From Thioclava sp. GXIMD4216 (GTDB lineage: Bacteria > Pseudomonadota > Alphaproteobacteria > Rhodobacterales > Rhodobacteraceae), in the NCBI RefSeq assembly GCF_037949285.1, contig NZ_CP149926.1, positions 124,001-188,000 on the forward strand: a stretch of DNA of 64,000 bases, written 5' to 3'. The notes beneath the pieces were generated by a model. The model saw only the letters and a list, made by a program, of their open reading frames with translations, was not told the origin of the DNA and did not search any database. Both the position numbers and the translations under genes were made by a program. Below, piece after piece: positions 9,086 to 18,210 of the stretch. Numbering within the stretch: position 1 is the stretch's first letter; each line of letters starts with the position of its first letter.

Positions 9086-10117
9086 ATGGCCGACAAAACG
9101 ATCCTGCGCGCCCTACGCGGCGAACGCCTGCCCACGCCCCCGATCTGGATGATGCGGCAAGCCGGACGTTACCTGCCGGAATATCGCGCCACGCGGGCCA
9201 AGGCGGGCGACTTCCTGTCGCTGTGCTACAACCCCGAACTGGCCGCCGAGGTCACGCTGCAGCCGATCCGCCGCTACGGCTTTGATGCAGCGATCCTGTT
9301 CGCCGATATTCTTCTTCTGCCGCAAGCCCTTGGGGCGGATCTGTGGTTTGTCACGGGCGAAGGCCCGCGGCTGTCCACCATCACCTCGGCAGAGGGGCTG
9401 CGCGGGCTGAAGACCCGTGACGACATCCACGAGGTGCTTTCTCCGGTCTACGAGACGGTGCGGATTCTGTCCGAAAGCCTGCCGGAAGAGACCACGCTGA
9501 TCGGCTTTGCCGGTGCGCCCTGGACGGTGGCGACCTATATGGTGGCCGGTCGTGGCACGCCCGACCAAGGCCCCGCGCATAAGCTGAAAGACGAAGATCG
9601 CGCGACATTCAGCGCCTTGATCGACCTGCTGAGCGATGCGACCATCGAATATCTTTCGAAACAGGTGGAAGCCGGTGCCGAGGTCGTGAAACTCTTCGAT
9701 AGCTGGGCCGGCTCGCTGAAAGGGCAGGATTTCGAGGATTTCGCCGTCAAGCCGGCCGCCCGTATCACCAAGGAAATGAAGGCCCGCTTCCCCGGTCTGC
9801 CGGTGATCGCCTTCCCGCGCGAGGCGGGCGATGGCTATATCGGCTTCCACCAGAAAACCGGCGCGGATTGTGTGGCCATCGACAATTCGGTGACCCCCGA
9901 ATGGGCCGCCGAGCATGTGCAGGTGTCGGGCTGTGTGCAGGGCAATCTGGCCTCGCGACATATGGTCACAGGCGGGCAGGCACTGGTCGAGGAGACCCGC
10001 CGCGTGGTCGAGGCCTTCCGCAAGGGGCCGCATATCTTCAACCTCGGTCACGGGATCACCCCCGATGCCGATCCCGAGAATGTGGCACTGATGATCGAGA
10101 CGGTGCGCAATATGTAA
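9086..10117 (+). CDS. hemE: uroporphyrinogen decarboxylase
   Basis: Cytoplasmic enzyme of 343 residues that removes the four acetate carboxyls of uroporphyrinogen III to give coproporphyrinogen III. Signature sequences are [17 protein letters not shown] at the N-terminus, including the substrate-binding arginines, [13 protein letters not shown] in the middle, and the C-terminal [15 protein letters not shown]. The length is normal for the family. AAGGAG sits 8-10 bases before the ATG. It is divergently arranged with hemC across about 125 bases that contain a TTGACA promoter. Confidence 0.97.
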   Translation: MADKTILRALRGERLPTPPIWMMRQAGRYLPEYRATRAKAGDFLSLCYNPELAAEVTLQPIRRYGFDAAILFADILLLPQALGADLWFVTGEGPRLSTITSAEGLRGLKTRDDIHEVLSPVYETVRILSESLPEETTLIGFAGAPWTVATYMVAGRGTPDQGPAHKLKDEDRATFSALIDLLSDATIEYLSKQVEAGAEVVKLFDSWAGSLKGQDFEDFAVKPAARITKEMKARFPGLPVIAFPREAGDGYIGFHQKTGADCVAIDNSVTPEWAAEHVQVSGCVQGNLASRHMVTGGQALVEETRRVVEAFRKGPHIFNLGHGITPDADPENVALMIETVRNM

Positions 10118-10183
10118 CAGAGGCGGGGGAACCTTTCGGGGCTTCGGGCGTCATACTCCTGAATTAGGAAACAGGAGATTTCG

Positions 10184-10351
10184 ATGAAACTCGTGAAACT
10201 GACCCCCGCTCTTGCTGTTCTCGCCCTGCTGGCGGCCTGCGGCCATAACGCGACCGAGCGGGCCGCAACCGGCGGCCTTGGCGGCGCGCTTGTGGCAGGG
10301 CCTGCAGGGGCTGTGGTTGGCGGCACGGTCGGTGCGGCAACCGCCCACTGA
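10184..10351 (+). CDS. small lipoprotein, glycine-zipper type (55 aa)
   Basis: A 55-residue protein with a short signal peptide and lipobox: MKLVKLTPALAVLALLAACG. The cysteine at residue 20 would be lipidated. The remainder is a glycine/alanine-rich stretch (GGLGGALVAGPAGAVVGGTV) like the glycine-zipper segments of small outer-membrane-associated lipoproteins. AGGAG precedes the ATG by seven bases, and an intrinsic terminator follows at 10435-10466, so it looks like a complete monocistronic gene. The function is unknown; it resembles SlyB/OsmB-like zipper proteins only in composition. Confidence 0.78.
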   Translation: MKLVKLTPALAVLALLAACGHNATERAATGGLGGALVAGPAGAVVGGTVGAATAH

Positions 10352-10434
10352 TCACCCATCCGCCGATCCGGCCCGAAGGCCGAGCGTCCCAACGGGGGCC
10401 AAAGCCGGACGCCCGCGACAAATGCCCGAAACCG

Positions 10435-10466
10435 AAAAACCCGCAACCATCCGGCTGCGGGTTTTT
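10435..10466. terminator. bidirectional intrinsic terminator
   Basis: An 11-base perfect stem AAAAACCCGCA / TGCGGGTTTTT with a 10-base loop. It gives a T-run on either strand and lies between the converging lipoprotein gene and gcrA, so it can end both transcripts. Confidence 0.85.
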
Positions 10467-10503
10467 GGCTATTCCAACGGTGTGCCGGAGAACGGCGCGG
10501 GCG

Positions 10504-11172
10504 TTACCGGCGACGGTCGCGGCGCGAGCTCATCGGCTGGAAGGCAACGCCGACATGCGCCTCGCAATAGGGTTTGCCCGATTGGGTCGGCAGGCCGCAG
10601 AACCAGAAATCATCCGTAGCAGGATCCCCGATCGGCCATTTGCAGGTGCGCTCGGTCAGCTCCATCAGGGTGAGCTTCTTGGCGTGTTTCTCGATCTCGC
10701 CCACACGGGCCAGTGCCTCGGGGCTGATCTCGTTGGCCGAAGGCTGCGGCGGCAGCGGCTGGCCTGCGGGAATGATCTGACGGCGCATGGGCGCCGGTGC
10801 GGCCTCGGCCACTTCTGTCGTCTCGACAGGCTCGGGCTTGGCAGCGGCGGGTTTCGGCGCAGGAGCCGGACGCACGGCCGCACTGGCGGGCGCGGCTTTC
10901 GGCTCTGCACGCGGCGCAGCGGGCGCGGGTTTGGGCTCGACCACGGGCTTGGCCTCGGCCGCAGGCTTGGGCGCTGCGGCGGGCGCTGCGGCCTCGGCGG
11001 TGGTTGCGGCCTCGGCGGTGGTTGCGGTCCGGTTGGACAGACCCAGACGGTGCACTTTGCCGATGACGGCATTACGGGTCACCCCACCCAGTTCCTTTGC
11101 GATCTGGCTGGCAGACTGGCCCTCGGACCACATCTTTTTCAGAATTTCGACGCGTTCATCGGTCCAGGACAT
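10504..11172 (-). CDS. gcrA: GcrA cell-cycle regulator
   Basis: Alphaproteobacterial transcription factor of 222 residues that works with sigma-70 RNA polymerase at promoters carrying CcrM-methylated GANTC sites. The N-terminal helix-turn-helix SWTDERVEILKKMWSEGQSA continues into GGVTRNAVIGKVHRLGLSNR. An alanine/proline/lysine-rich linker (about residues 50-140) contains a duplicated TTAEAA unit. The C-terminal sigma-interacting module has conserved cysteines in CKWPIGDP and FWFCGLPT...PYCEAH. The start at 11172 matches the universal MSWTDER beginning; the open frame continues upstream without other support. Confidence 0.96.
   Translation of the reverse strand: MSWTDERVEILKKMWSEGQSASQIAKELGGVTRNAVIGKVHRLGLSNRTATTAEAATTAEAAAPAAAPKPAAEAKPVVEPKPAPAAPRAEPKAAPASAAVRPAPAPKPAAAKPEPVETTEVAEAAPAPMRRQIIPAGQPLPPQPSANEISPEALARVGEIEKHAKKLTLMELTERTCKWPIGDPATDDFWFCGLPTQSGKPYCEAHVGVAFQPMSSRRDRRR
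10988..11023. repeat. 18-base direct repeat x2 inside gcrA
   Basis: Two perfect, adjacent copies of GCGGCCTCGGCGGTGGTT within the low-complexity linker of gcrA. They encode tandem TTAEAA. This is a likely slippage site that changes linker length without frameshift. Confidence 0.9.
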
Positions 11173-11442
11173 GGGTTTCCTTTCACTGTTCCGGTCCGGA
11201 CGGGCCCATAGCTTCCCACGGGATTTCCGGCTCCGGAATATCAAGAGCTATGGATTTACCCCGCCATGCCCTGCTTTTCAAGATGTCTGAGCACGAGAAG
11301 CTGTGTTCTTGTGCAGAGTTCGGACGCACTGTGCCTTAGTTGCCCGATTGCGTTGCGCCCACTAGGTAGAGAGGCACAGACCACGCGCTCTGGCGGCCCC
11401 GAGCTCCGCCGGAACCGGACCAAGCGGGAAACGGGACGACTG

Positions 11443-12252
11443 ATGGACAGACACGCAAATCGCGAGATGGGAATACGGCGCTTTGGCCGGGTGAACTGGC
11501 TGGGCCTCTATAGCCTTGGCTGGCGCGAGAACCGCCGTTTTCTGGCCGTATGGCAACAGACCGTGCTGGCGCCACTGATTACCGCAGGGCTGTTTCTGGT
11601 GGTCTTCGCGCTGGCCTTCGGCAAAGGGCGTGCCGATATGATGGGCGTGCCGTTTCTGGAATTCCTCGCCCCCGGCATTCTGATGATGACCGTGATCCAG
11701 AACGCCTTTGCCAATACCTCGTCTTCCATCGTGGTCGCCAAGGTGCAGGGCAATATCATCGATACGCTGATGCCCCCACTGGCCCCGTGGGAGCTGTTGA
11801 TGGGTTATCTGGCCGGAGCCATCGGGCGATCGCTTCTGGTGGCGGTCGTGATTGCGGCGGGGCTGTTTGTGACCATCGGACAGGGCATCGCCCATCCGCT
11901 CTGGGCGCTGGCCTTCGTGATCCTGGGCGCGATGCTGATGGGCGGTCTGGGGATGCTGGCTGCCATCATGGCCAATAAATTCGACCAGATGGCGGCCTTC
12001 ACCAATTTCGTGATCACACCGCTGTCCTTCCTGTCGGGCACTTTCTATTCGGTCGAGGCCCTGCCCCCGTTCTTTCAGGCGCTCTCGCATTGGAATCCGG
12101 TCTTTTTCCTGATCGACGGGGCCCGCTACGGCTTTATCGGCACGTCGGATGCCTCGCCGGTGCAGGGGCTGGGAGTGATCGCGCTGTGGCTCGTGATCGT
12201 TCTGGGCTTGGCTTGGTACTGGTTCCGCATCGGTTTCCGTCTGAAAGCCTGA
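11443..12252 (+). CDS. ABC-2 type transporter permease
   Basis: Inner-membrane protein of 269 residues with six predicted helices in the ABC-2 (NodJ/DrrB-like) arrangement, including the conserved cytoplasmic-side block around FLAPGILMMTVIQNAFANTS and the VKVQG-like coupling helix region (VAKVQGNIIDTLMPPLAP). The C-terminal part contains FLSGTFYSVEALPPFFQ, characteristic of the family. No ATP-binding subunit is encoded beside it, so its ATPase must be elsewhere. The start at 11443 is one of two candidates (another ATG at 11467); both leave all helices intact. Substrate unknown. Confidence 0.88.
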   Translation: MDRHANREMGIRRFGRVNWLGLYSLGWRENRRFLAVWQQTVLAPLITAGLFLVVFALAFGKGRADMMGVPFLEFLAPGILMMTVIQNAFANTSSSIVVAKVQGNIIDTLMPPLAPWELLMGYLAGAIGRSLLVAVVIAAGLFVTIGQGIAHPLWALAFVILGAMLMGGLGMLAAIMANKFDQMAAFTNFVITPLSFLSGTFYSVEALPPFFQALSHWNPVFFLIDGARYGFIGTSDASPVQGLGVIALWLVIVLGLAWYWFRIGFRLKA

Positions 12253-12335
12253 GGGGCGCGCGCCTTCGGGCCAGCGCGGCAGAAAGCGTGCGAATCCGAT
12301 TTACAACATACGGGCCGGCGGCTAAGGAATGCAGC

Positions 12336-12380
12336 ATGATTACGGGCTTTGACCATATTTCGCCTATCCGACGTCGCTAA
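12336..12380 (+). CDS. candidate arginine leader peptide MITGFDHISPIRRR upstream of argD-argF
   Basis: A 14-codon ORF with a proper Shine-Dalgarno sequence (AAGGA, seven bases before ATG) that ends in three consecutive arginine codons, CGA CGT CGC, directly before TAA. It stands 144 bases upstream of argD-argF, two arginine-biosynthesis genes. This is the architecture of an amino-acid-sensing leader peptide. All three codons would be read by the single inosine-containing tRNA-Arg(ICG), so its charging level could control ribosome stalling. GC-rich hairpins follow. There is no obvious U-tract terminator, so control might act on translation, Rho or RNA stability. That the ORF is real and regulatory is inference. 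Confidence 0.6.
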   Translation: MITGFDHISPIRRR

Positions 12381-12524
12381 TGCGCGCCGATCCGCCCTGC
12401 GGCGGGTGATCAGACGTGGCCAATTGCCACATCCCTTCCTAAAACAGCATCAGTCCGGCCCGAGACATTGACACCCTGCGGGGTTCGTCGCACCAAATGG
12501 GCCTTCCCTTATGGAGTTCATGCC
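12381..12524 (+). promoter_or_regulatory. structured leader between the Arg mini-ORF and argD
   Basis: Three hairpins can be drawn by eye: CCGCC/GGCGG (12392-12405, extendable with flanking GAT/ATC), GTGGC/GCCAC with loop CAATT (12416-12430), and ACCC/GGGT with loop TGCG (12473-12484). The first and third contain the identical 8-mer CCCTGCGG, which allows mutually exclusive pairings. A TTGACA at 12468-12473 lacks a convincing -10. A GGAG precedes the argD start. The arrangement is compatible with attenuation of argD-argF, but no canonical terminator is seen. Confidence 0.45.
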
Positions 12525-13721
12525 ATGATACCGTCCGTCCTGCCCACCTATAACCGCGCACCGCTGGCCTTCACCCGCGGGTCGGGAAGCTGGCTCGAGA
12601 CGGAGGATGGCAGCCGATATCTTGATATGGGGGCCGGTATCGCGGTGAATGTGCTGGGCCATGCCGCCCCCGAACTGGTCGAGGCGCTGACCGATCAGGC
12701 GCAGAAGCTGTGGCATGTGTCGAACCTCTACCAGATCCCGCTGCAGCAGAAGCTGGCGGATATGCTGGTCGAGAACACCTTTGCCGATACGGTTTTCTTC
12801 ACCAATTCGGGCACCGAGGCCGCCGAGCTTGCCATCAAGATGGCGCGGAAATACTGGTATTCGAAAGGCGTGGACCGGACCGAGATCATCACCTTCGATG
12901 GCGCCTTCCACGGCCGCTCGACCGGTGCGATTTCGGCTGTGCCCCATGCCGAGAAGATGGTGAAGGGCTTTGGCCCGCTGCTGCCCGGTTTCCACCAGAT
13001 CGCCTGGGGCGATATGGATCTTCTGAAATCCACCATCACCGACAAGACCGCCGCCATCTGGATCGAGCCCGTGCAGGGTGAAGGCGGTATCCGCCCGCTG
13101 CCCGAGGCCGATATGAAGGCGCTGCGCGCTTTGTGTGACGAGACCGGCATCCTCTTGATCTTTGACGAGGTGCAATGCGGTGTCGCCCGTACCGGCAAGC
13201 TCTTCGCGCATGAATGGTCGGGGGTGACGCCGGACATCATGATGATGGCCAAGGGCATTGGCGGCGGCTTCCCGCTGGGCGGCGTGCTGGCCACCGAAGA
13301 GGCGGCATCGGGCATGGTTGCGGGCACGCATGGCTCCACCTATGGCGGCAACCCGCTGGGCTGTGCGATCGGCGCGAAAGTCATCGAGATCGTCAATGAT
13401 CCGGCCTTCCTTGAGGCCGTGAACGCCAAGGCGGGCTTTATGCGGCAGAAGCTGGAAGGCCTTGTGGCCACCCATCCCGACGTCTTCGAGGAGGTGCGCG
13501 GAATGGGGCTGATGCTGGGCCTGAAATGCAAGGTGCCCTGCGGTGATGTGGTGCAGGCGGCCTATGCGCAGCACCTGCTGACCGTGCCCGCAGGCGATAA
13601 CGTCCTGCGCCTGCTGCCCGCGCTGAACATTTCCGAAGAGGATCTGGCCGAGGCGGTGAACCGCCTTGATAAAGCCGCCCAGAGCCTTGAAGTCCAGAGC
13701 CTTGAGGCCAAGGCAAACTGA
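12525..13721 (+). CDS. argD: acetylornithine aminotransferase
   Basis: PLP-dependent class-III aminotransferase of 398 residues that converts N-acetylglutamate semialdehyde to N-acetylornithine in arginine synthesis, and possibly also the succinyl-diaminopimelate step. Visible are [19 protein letters not shown] for the phosphate site, [27 protein letters not shown] with the cofactor aspartate, and the Schiff-base lysine in [14 protein letters not shown] (about residue 240). The start at 12525 follows GGAG and begins [16 protein letters not shown] as in the family. It is followed after 41 bases by argF, forming an argDF operon, and preceded by a candidate Arg leader peptide. Confidence 0.96.
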   Translation: MIPSVLPTYNRAPLAFTRGSGSWLETEDGSRYLDMGAGIAVNVLGHAAPELVEALTDQAQKLWHVSNLYQIPLQQKLADMLVENTFADTVFFTNSGTEAAELAIKMARKYWYSKGVDRTEIITFDGAFHGRSTGAISAVPHAEKMVKGFGPLLPGFHQIAWGDMDLLKSTITDKTAAIWIEPVQGEGGIRPLPEADMKALRALCDETGILLIFDEVQCGVARTGKLFAHEWSGVTPDIMMMAKGIGGGFPLGGVLATEEAASGMVAGTHGSTYGGNPLGCAIGAKVIEIVNDPAFLEAVNAKAGFMRQKLEGLVATHPDVFEEVRGMGLMLGLKCKVPCGDVVQAAYAQHLLTVPAGDNVLRLLPALNISEEDLAEAVNRLDKAAQSLEVQSLEAKAN

Positions 13722-13762
13722 CCCGAAAGCCCGAACCTTTCGGGAGACAGAAAGCAAGACCG

Positions 13763-14689
13763 ATGAACCATTTCCTTGATATCCATACCACCTCGCAGGC
13801 CGACCTACGGGCCATGATCGATCAGGCGCGCGCCATGAAGGATGCGCGCAAGGGCCAGCCCAAAGGCACCCCCGATGCGGAAAAACCGCTGGACGGTCAT
13901 ATGGTTGCGCTGATCTTCGAGAAGCCCTCGACCCGTACCCGCGTCAGCTTTGATGTGGGCGTGCGCCAGATGGGCGGGCAGACGATGGTGCTGTCGGGGT
14001 CCGATATGCAGCTTGGTCACGGCGAGACGATTGCCGATACCGCCCGTGTGCTGTCGCGCTATGTCGACCTGATCATGATCCGCACCTTCGAGGAAGAGAC
14101 CCTTCTGGAGATGGCGGAATATGCCAGCGTTCCGGTGATCAACGGTCTGACCAACCGCACCCACCCCTGCCAGATCATGGCCGATATCATGACCTTCGAG
14201 GAACATCGCGGCCCGATCAAGGGCAAGAAAGTGGTCTGGTCGGGCGATGGCAACAATGTCTGCGCCTCTTTCATGCATGCGGCAGGGCAGTTCGGCTTCG
14301 ATTTCACCTTTACCGGCCCGCAGCCCCTCGACCCCGAGCGCGAATGGATCGATTTCGCGCGCAATATGGGCGTGAAATGCGAGATCGAGCGCGATCCGGT
14401 GAAGGCCGTTGAGGGGGCCGATCTGATTGTCACCGATACTTGGGTGTCGATGCATGACCCCGAATCGGCCAAGGAGCGTCGCCATAACCAGCTGCGCCCC
14501 TATCAGGTCAACGCCGAGCTGATGAAACACGCCAATCCCGATGCGCTCTTCATGCATTGCCTGCCCGCGCATCGCAATGACGAAGCCACCAGCGAGATCA
14601 TGGATGGCCCGAACTCGGTGATCTTTGACGAGGCCGAGAACCGCCTGCATGCGCAAAAGGCCGTGATGCGTTACTGCTTGGGCAAATAA
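13763..14689 (+). CDS. argF: ornithine carbamoyltransferase
   Basis: Cytoplasmic transcarbamylase of 308 residues that makes citrulline from ornithine and carbamoyl phosphate. The carbamoyl-phosphate motif STRTRVSF (about residue 53), HPCQ in the middle and the ornithine-binding C-terminal HCLPAHR are all present, so this is OTC rather than another transcarbamylase. AGAC-rich sequence with GGAGA precedes the ATG. It lies directly downstream of argD in the same orientation and presumably shares its leader control. The sequence looks intact and of normal length. Confidence 0.97.
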   Translation: MNHFLDIHTTSQADLRAMIDQARAMKDARKGQPKGTPDAEKPLDGHMVALIFEKPSTRTRVSFDVGVRQMGGQTMVLSGSDMQLGHGETIADTARVLSRYVDLIMIRTFEEETLLEMAEYASVPVINGLTNRTHPCQIMADIMTFEEHRGPIKGKKVVWSGDGNNVCASFMHAAGQFGFDFTFTGPQPLDPEREWIDFARNMGVKCEIERDPVKAVEGADLIVTDTWVSMHDPESAKERRHNQLRPYQVNAELMKHANPDALFMHCLPAHRNDEATSEIMDGPNSVIFDEAENRLHAQKAVMRYCLGK

Positions 14690-14748
14690 ACCGGCATTCG
14701 GGCAAATGACTTGCAGCATGCCCCCTTGAGGGAGTATCTGCACCTGAA

Positions 14749-14772
14749 AAGGGCGGGCCTTGGCTCGCCCTT
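14749..14772 (+). terminator. hairpin after argF
   Basis: A strong near-perfect stem AAGGGCGGGCC / GGCTCGCCCTT lies between argF and rimO. It lacks a T-run (followed by CGCC), so it may be a weak terminator or an RNA-stabilising 3' hairpin. Confidence 0.5.
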
Positions 14773-14803
14773 CGCCTTAGCCACCTTATGCATGGGAAGC
14801 GAC

Positions 14804-16198
14804 ATGAGCCAGAACCCTCCGAACCTGCGCCCCGACCTTGCGCCCCGCATCCGTGTGGACGAACCCGTCCGCGAGGGTCAGCCGAAGATCGGCATGGTCA
14901 GCCTTGGCTGCCCCAAGGCTCTGGTGGATAGCGAACGCATCCTGACCCGCCTGCGCGCCGAAGGCTATGCGATCAGCCCCGACTATACGGGCGCCGAAGC
15001 GGTGATCGTGAATACCTGCGGCTTTTTGGACAGCGCCAAGGCCGAAAGCCTTGAGGCGATTGGCGAGGCACTGAAGGAAAACGGCAAGGTGATTGTCACC
15101 GGCTGTCTGGGGGCCGAGCCCGACTATATCACCGGCGTGCATCCCAAGGTGCTGGCGGTGACCGGCCCGCAGCAATTCGAGCAGGTTCTGGATGCCGTGC
15201 ATGGTGCTGTGCCGCCCGCGCCCGACCCCTTTGTGGACCTGCTGCCGGCACAGGGCGTGAAACTGACGCCGCGCCATTACAGCTATCTGAAAATCTCGGA
15301 AGGCTGTAACCACAAGTGTAAGTTCTGCATCATCCCCGATATGCGGGGCAAGCTGGCCTCGCGTCCGGCGCATGCGATCCTGCGCGAGACCGAGAAGCTC
15401 TTGGAAGCCGGTGTGCGCGAGATCCTGATGATCTCTCAGGACACCTCGGCCTATGGTCTGGACCGCAAGCATGACCTGAGCCCTTGGAAGGGCGGCGAGG
15501 TGCGCGCCCATATCACCGATCTGACCCGCGAGATGGGCAAGATGGTGAAAGAGGCCGAAGCGTGGCTGCGGCTGCATTATGTCTACCCCTATCCGCATGT
15601 GCGCGACCTGATCCCGCTGATGGCGGAAGGTCTGGCCCTGCCCTATCTGGATATCCCCTTCCAGCATGCGCATCCCGATGTGCTCAAACGCATGGCGCGG
15701 CCCGCGGCTTCGGCCAAGACGCTGGATGAGATCGCCGCTTGGCGGGCGGATTGCCCCGAGATCGTCCTGCGTTCGACCTTCATCGTGGGCTATCCCGGTG
15801 AGACGGAAGAAGAGTTCCAATATCTGCTGGACTGGATGGATGAGGCGCAACTCGACCGTGTCGGCTGCTTCCAGTATGAAAACGTGGATGGGGCGCGCTC
15901 GAACGACCTGCCCGACCATGTGGACCCCGAGGTCAAACAGGACCGCTGGAACCGCTTCATGGAGAAGGCGCAGGAGATCTCCGAGGCCAAGCTTCAGGCC
16001 AAGGTCGGCACGCTGCAACATGTGATCGTGGATGAGATCGACGAGGAAGGCGCCACCTGCCGCACCCGCGCCGATGCACCGGAAATCGACGGCAACCTGT
16101 TCATCGACGAGGGTTTCGAAACCCTCAGCGTGGGCGATATGGTCACTGTCGAGGTGGATGAAGCCTCGGATTACGACCTCTGGGGGCGGCTGGTTTAA
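14804..16198 (+). CDS. rimO: ribosomal protein S12 methylthiotransferase RimO
   Basis: Radical-SAM enzyme of 464 residues that methylthiolates the conserved aspartate of ribosomal protein S12. The N-terminal UPF0004 domain carries the three auxiliary-cluster cysteines ([29 protein letters not shown]). The radical-SAM core has CNHKCKFC (about residue 170), and the C-terminal TRAM domain begins near residue 395. [10 protein letters not shown] distinguishes RimO from the tRNA enzyme MiaB (GCQMN). The start MSQNPP was taken because GGGAAG precedes it. The stop overlaps the convergent K+ channel gene by four bases. Confidence 0.97.
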   Translation: MSQNPPNLRPDLAPRIRVDEPVREGQPKIGMVSLGCPKALVDSERILTRLRAEGYAISPDYTGAEAVIVNTCGFLDSAKAESLEAIGEALKENGKVIVTGCLGAEPDYITGVHPKVLAVTGPQQFEQVLDAVHGAVPPAPDPFVDLLPAQGVKLTPRHYSYLKISEGCNHKCKFCIIPDMRGKLASRPAHAILRETEKLLEAGVREILMISQDTSAYGLDRKHDLSPWKGGEVRAHITDLTREMGKMVKEAEAWLRLHYVYPYPHVRDLIPLMAEGLALPYLDIPFQHAHPDVLKRMARPAASAKTLDEIAAWRADCPEIVLRSTFIVGYPGETEEEFQYLLDWMDEAQLDRVGCFQYENVDGARSNDLPDHVDPEVKQDRWNRFMEKAQEISEAKLQAKVGTLQHVIVDEIDEEGATCRTRADAPEIDGNLFIDEGFETLSVGDMVTVEVDEASDYDLWGRLV

Positions 16199-16962
16199 AG
16201 CTGCCCTTCGGTGTCGATATGCACCGTTGCTCCGCAATGTTTGCAATGCACGGCATCGGCATCATGCAGGCTTAGCCCGCAGGTCTTGCATTCGTAACGC
16301 ACCTTGGTGGGCCGGAACAGCACCTGTGCCAGCCGCAAGAACAGCGTCACGCCAAAGATCATGATCGCCACGGAAATCATCCGCCCCCATTCGCCCTTGG
16401 GGGTGATATCGCCAAATCCGGTCGTGGTCAGCGTGGTGACGGTAAAATAGAGCGCGTCGGCGTAATTGTTGATCTGGTCGTTCACGCCTTCCTGCGTGAC
16501 ATAGATCAGCCCCGTCATTACGAACAGGAACACCGCCAGATTGATCGCCGCCAGAAGCACATCCTGATGCTTGCGGAAAAACGGCCAGTCCTGACGCAGG
16601 CGGGATAGCGTCTGATAGGCATGCAGCAAGCGCAGCGTCCGCAAGACCCGCAGAAAGCCCAGCCCCTCGCCTGCCAGCGGCAGGAGAAACGAAACCATCG
16701 CGATAAGGTCGGCCAAGGTGGCAGGCTGGAACCAGAACCGGAACCGGCGCGACACGATCAGCAGACGCGCCAGAAAATCGGCCACGATCGCCAGACCGAT
16801 CACCGCATCAATCACCGTAATCACCACATCATGCGGAACAAACGACGTGACCACGACAAACACGACCGTCACGATATCAAATGCCAGAAGCCCGTAGCGA
16901 AAACGATGCGCGCGGTCGGTCTCGCCCTCGTAAAGGGCGCGCAGGAACTCGATCATGGTCAT
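16195..16962 (-). CDS. voltage-gated-type K+ channel with C-terminal zinc ribbon
   Basis: Six-helix ion channel of 255 residues. S1-S4 span roughly residues 22-130, with an arginine-rich S4-like segment [18 protein letters not shown]. Then come S5, a pore loop with the selectivity filter [10 protein letters not shown] (about residue 190) and S6. TGFGD is the K+ filter variant. After S6 the cytoplasmic tail ends in a CxxC...CxxC zinc-ribbon-like motif ([16 protein letters not shown]), unusual for bacterial Kv-type channels. The start at 16962 or 16956 removes an unsupported N-terminal extension. Convergent with rimO, overlapping by four bases. Confidence 0.9.
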   Translation of the reverse strand: MTMIEFLRALYEGETDRAHRFRYGLLAFDIVTVVFVVVTSFVPHDVVITVIDAVIGLAIVADFLARLLIVSRRFRFWFQPATLADLIAMVSFLLPLAGEGLGFLRVLRTLRLLHAYQTLSRLRQDWPFFRKHQDVLLAAINLAVFLFVMTGLIYVTQEGVNDQINNYADALYFTVTTLTTTGFGDITPKGEWGRMISVAIMIFGVTLFLRLAQVLFRPTKVRYECKTCGLSLHDADAVHCKHCGATVHIDTEGQL

Positions 16963-17065
16963 TGGCCTATCGGTTGGGACATATCCTTTGATATGCCACA
17001 GGCCACGGGAATTTAAAGCATTTTTGCCTTTGGCCCCAAGCCTTCTGTCAAGGCGGGCCGGAAGG

Positions 17066-17302
17066 TCACGAATTTCCGTCGGAGTCTTGCGCCGCAGCGG
17101 GCGCTGGCTGGTCTTGCTGTGCCACAGGGATGTCCTCGGCAAACTTCAGCGTCTTCAGATCGGTTGTCACGAATTCCATCCCATTCGCGCGCAAAATCTC
17201 GGCGATTTTAGCATTGCGCGCCGCATCCTGTGCCACAGACATGGACGCGCCAAAAGTCACGCCCGAAAGGGCCAAACAGAGGGAGAGGACTATTCGTTTC
17301 AT
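17066..17302 (-). CDS. small secreted protein of unknown function (78 aa)
   Basis: A 78-residue protein with a clear Sec signal peptide (MKRIVLSLCLALSGVTFGAS, cleavage probably after ASMSVAQ). The mature part is about 50 residues, acidic, ending in a proline/alanine/glutamine-rich tail (QQDQPAPAAAQDSDGNS). No cysteines and no recognisable domain. It lies upstream of the K+ channel gene on the same strand with about 100 bases between them; no terminator is obvious there. Probably periplasmic; function not assignable. Confidence 0.65.
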   Translation of the reverse strand: MKRIVLSLCLALSGVTFGASMSVAQDAARNAKIAEILRANGMEFVTTDLKTLKFAEDIPVAQQDQPAPAAAQDSDGNS

Positions 17303-17505
17303 AGCGTAATCTTTTTAAACATGGATCCAAGGTGAACCAATCGGTTCGATCCGTCATGAAATTGATATATTCTGCGCAGCAGCGAAAAGAAACAAAAGCT
17401 TGCTTAGAAGATATGTGCGGCGCAGCACAGACTTTCTGCGCGCCTCCATATTTGGGCCATTTAACTGGCAAGGGCGTGTGAAAACCGCGTATTTCTTCAT
17501 CTTAG

Positions 17506-17534
17506 AAAAAACTGGCCCGCTTGCGGCGGGCCAG
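17506..17534 (-). terminator. intrinsic terminator of the repeat-protein gene
   Basis: On the minus strand a GC-rich stem CTGGCCCGCC / GCGGGCCAG with a short loop is followed by TTTTTT. It lies 27 bases past the stop of the 180-residue secreted protein. Confidence 0.9.
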
Positions 17535-17560
17535 CCTGTGATCAACGGAGATCGCAGAGA

Positions 17561-18103
17561 TTATTTGTTGATATATTTAGCGGTGATCATCCCGTCATTG
17601 CCGCTACCAATGTGATCCAGCAGCATTTTATCAAGCTGGGCATCGGTATAGTCGGCGGGGTTCACGCCAAGCTGGGCCGCAATCTGGGCTTTGCCAGGCG
17701 TGACGACACCTTTGGCACCGGGCACCGCACGATCTTCATGTTTCACGACGAAAGCCACAGCTTCTATGTTGTCATTGCGCAGCGAGGTGCTGACTTTCTC
17801 GAGCTCGGCCGTGGTATAGTTGCCCGGATTCAGGCCAAGCTGTGCGGCCAGTTGTGCCGTACCCGGATTGACGTCGGCCGTATGTTCCACCGCCCGATCC
17901 TCATGGTTGATATAGTACCGCGCCGTCGAGACATCCCCGTCGCGCAGGGCGGTGTTGATCTGGCGGGCTTCCGCATCGCTATATTGCGTCACGTCGACAC
18001 CATTGCGTGCCAGCATCGGGTAGTTCAGCGGCGCAGCGGCGGCAACAGTTGCAGAAGCGGTCAGACCAAGGATTGCGGCGGCGGCAAATTTCGTAAGTTT
18101 CAT
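17561..18103 (-). CDS. secreted protein made of three ~54-residue repeats
   Basis: A 180-residue protein with a signal peptide (AAAAILGLTASATVAAAAPL) and a mature part built of about three imperfect repeats of roughly 54 residues. Each begins LAxxLGxNPxxYTxAEL. The first two continue through a charged helix to a signature KHEDRAV/NHEDRAV and end in VxPGxAQ; the third repeat is shorter and ends TAKYINK. No cysteines. The repeat register (LNPGNYTTAEL, VNPADYTDAQL, VDVTQYSDAEA) suggests tandem helical domains in the periplasm. GGAG precedes the start and a strong terminator follows. Function unknown; I do not recognise a named family. Confidence 0.75.
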   Translation of the reverse strand: MKLTKFAAAAILGLTASATVAAAAPLNYPMLARNGVDVTQYSDAEARQINTALRDGDVSTARYYINHEDRAVEHTADVNPGTAQLAAQLGLNPGNYTTAELEKVSTSLRNDNIEAVAFVVKHEDRAVPGAKGVVTPGKAQIAAQLGVNPADYTDAQLDKMLLDHIGSGNDGMITAKYINK

Positions 18104-18210
18104 TTCATTTCTCCAGTTTTCCTAGAGATCTCGGTCGGTAGCTGAGCCAGCCGGGGTCTCGTTCGTTGTATGAAACAAATATGTAGGTTTATGATCCGAA
18201 TAAAAGGCGG

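Noticed and set aside
12468..12496. TTGACA as the argD promoter inside the leader
   Set aside because: No acceptable -10 follows (CACCAA at 17 bases), so it does not by itself argue against the leader peptide; left as a caveat.
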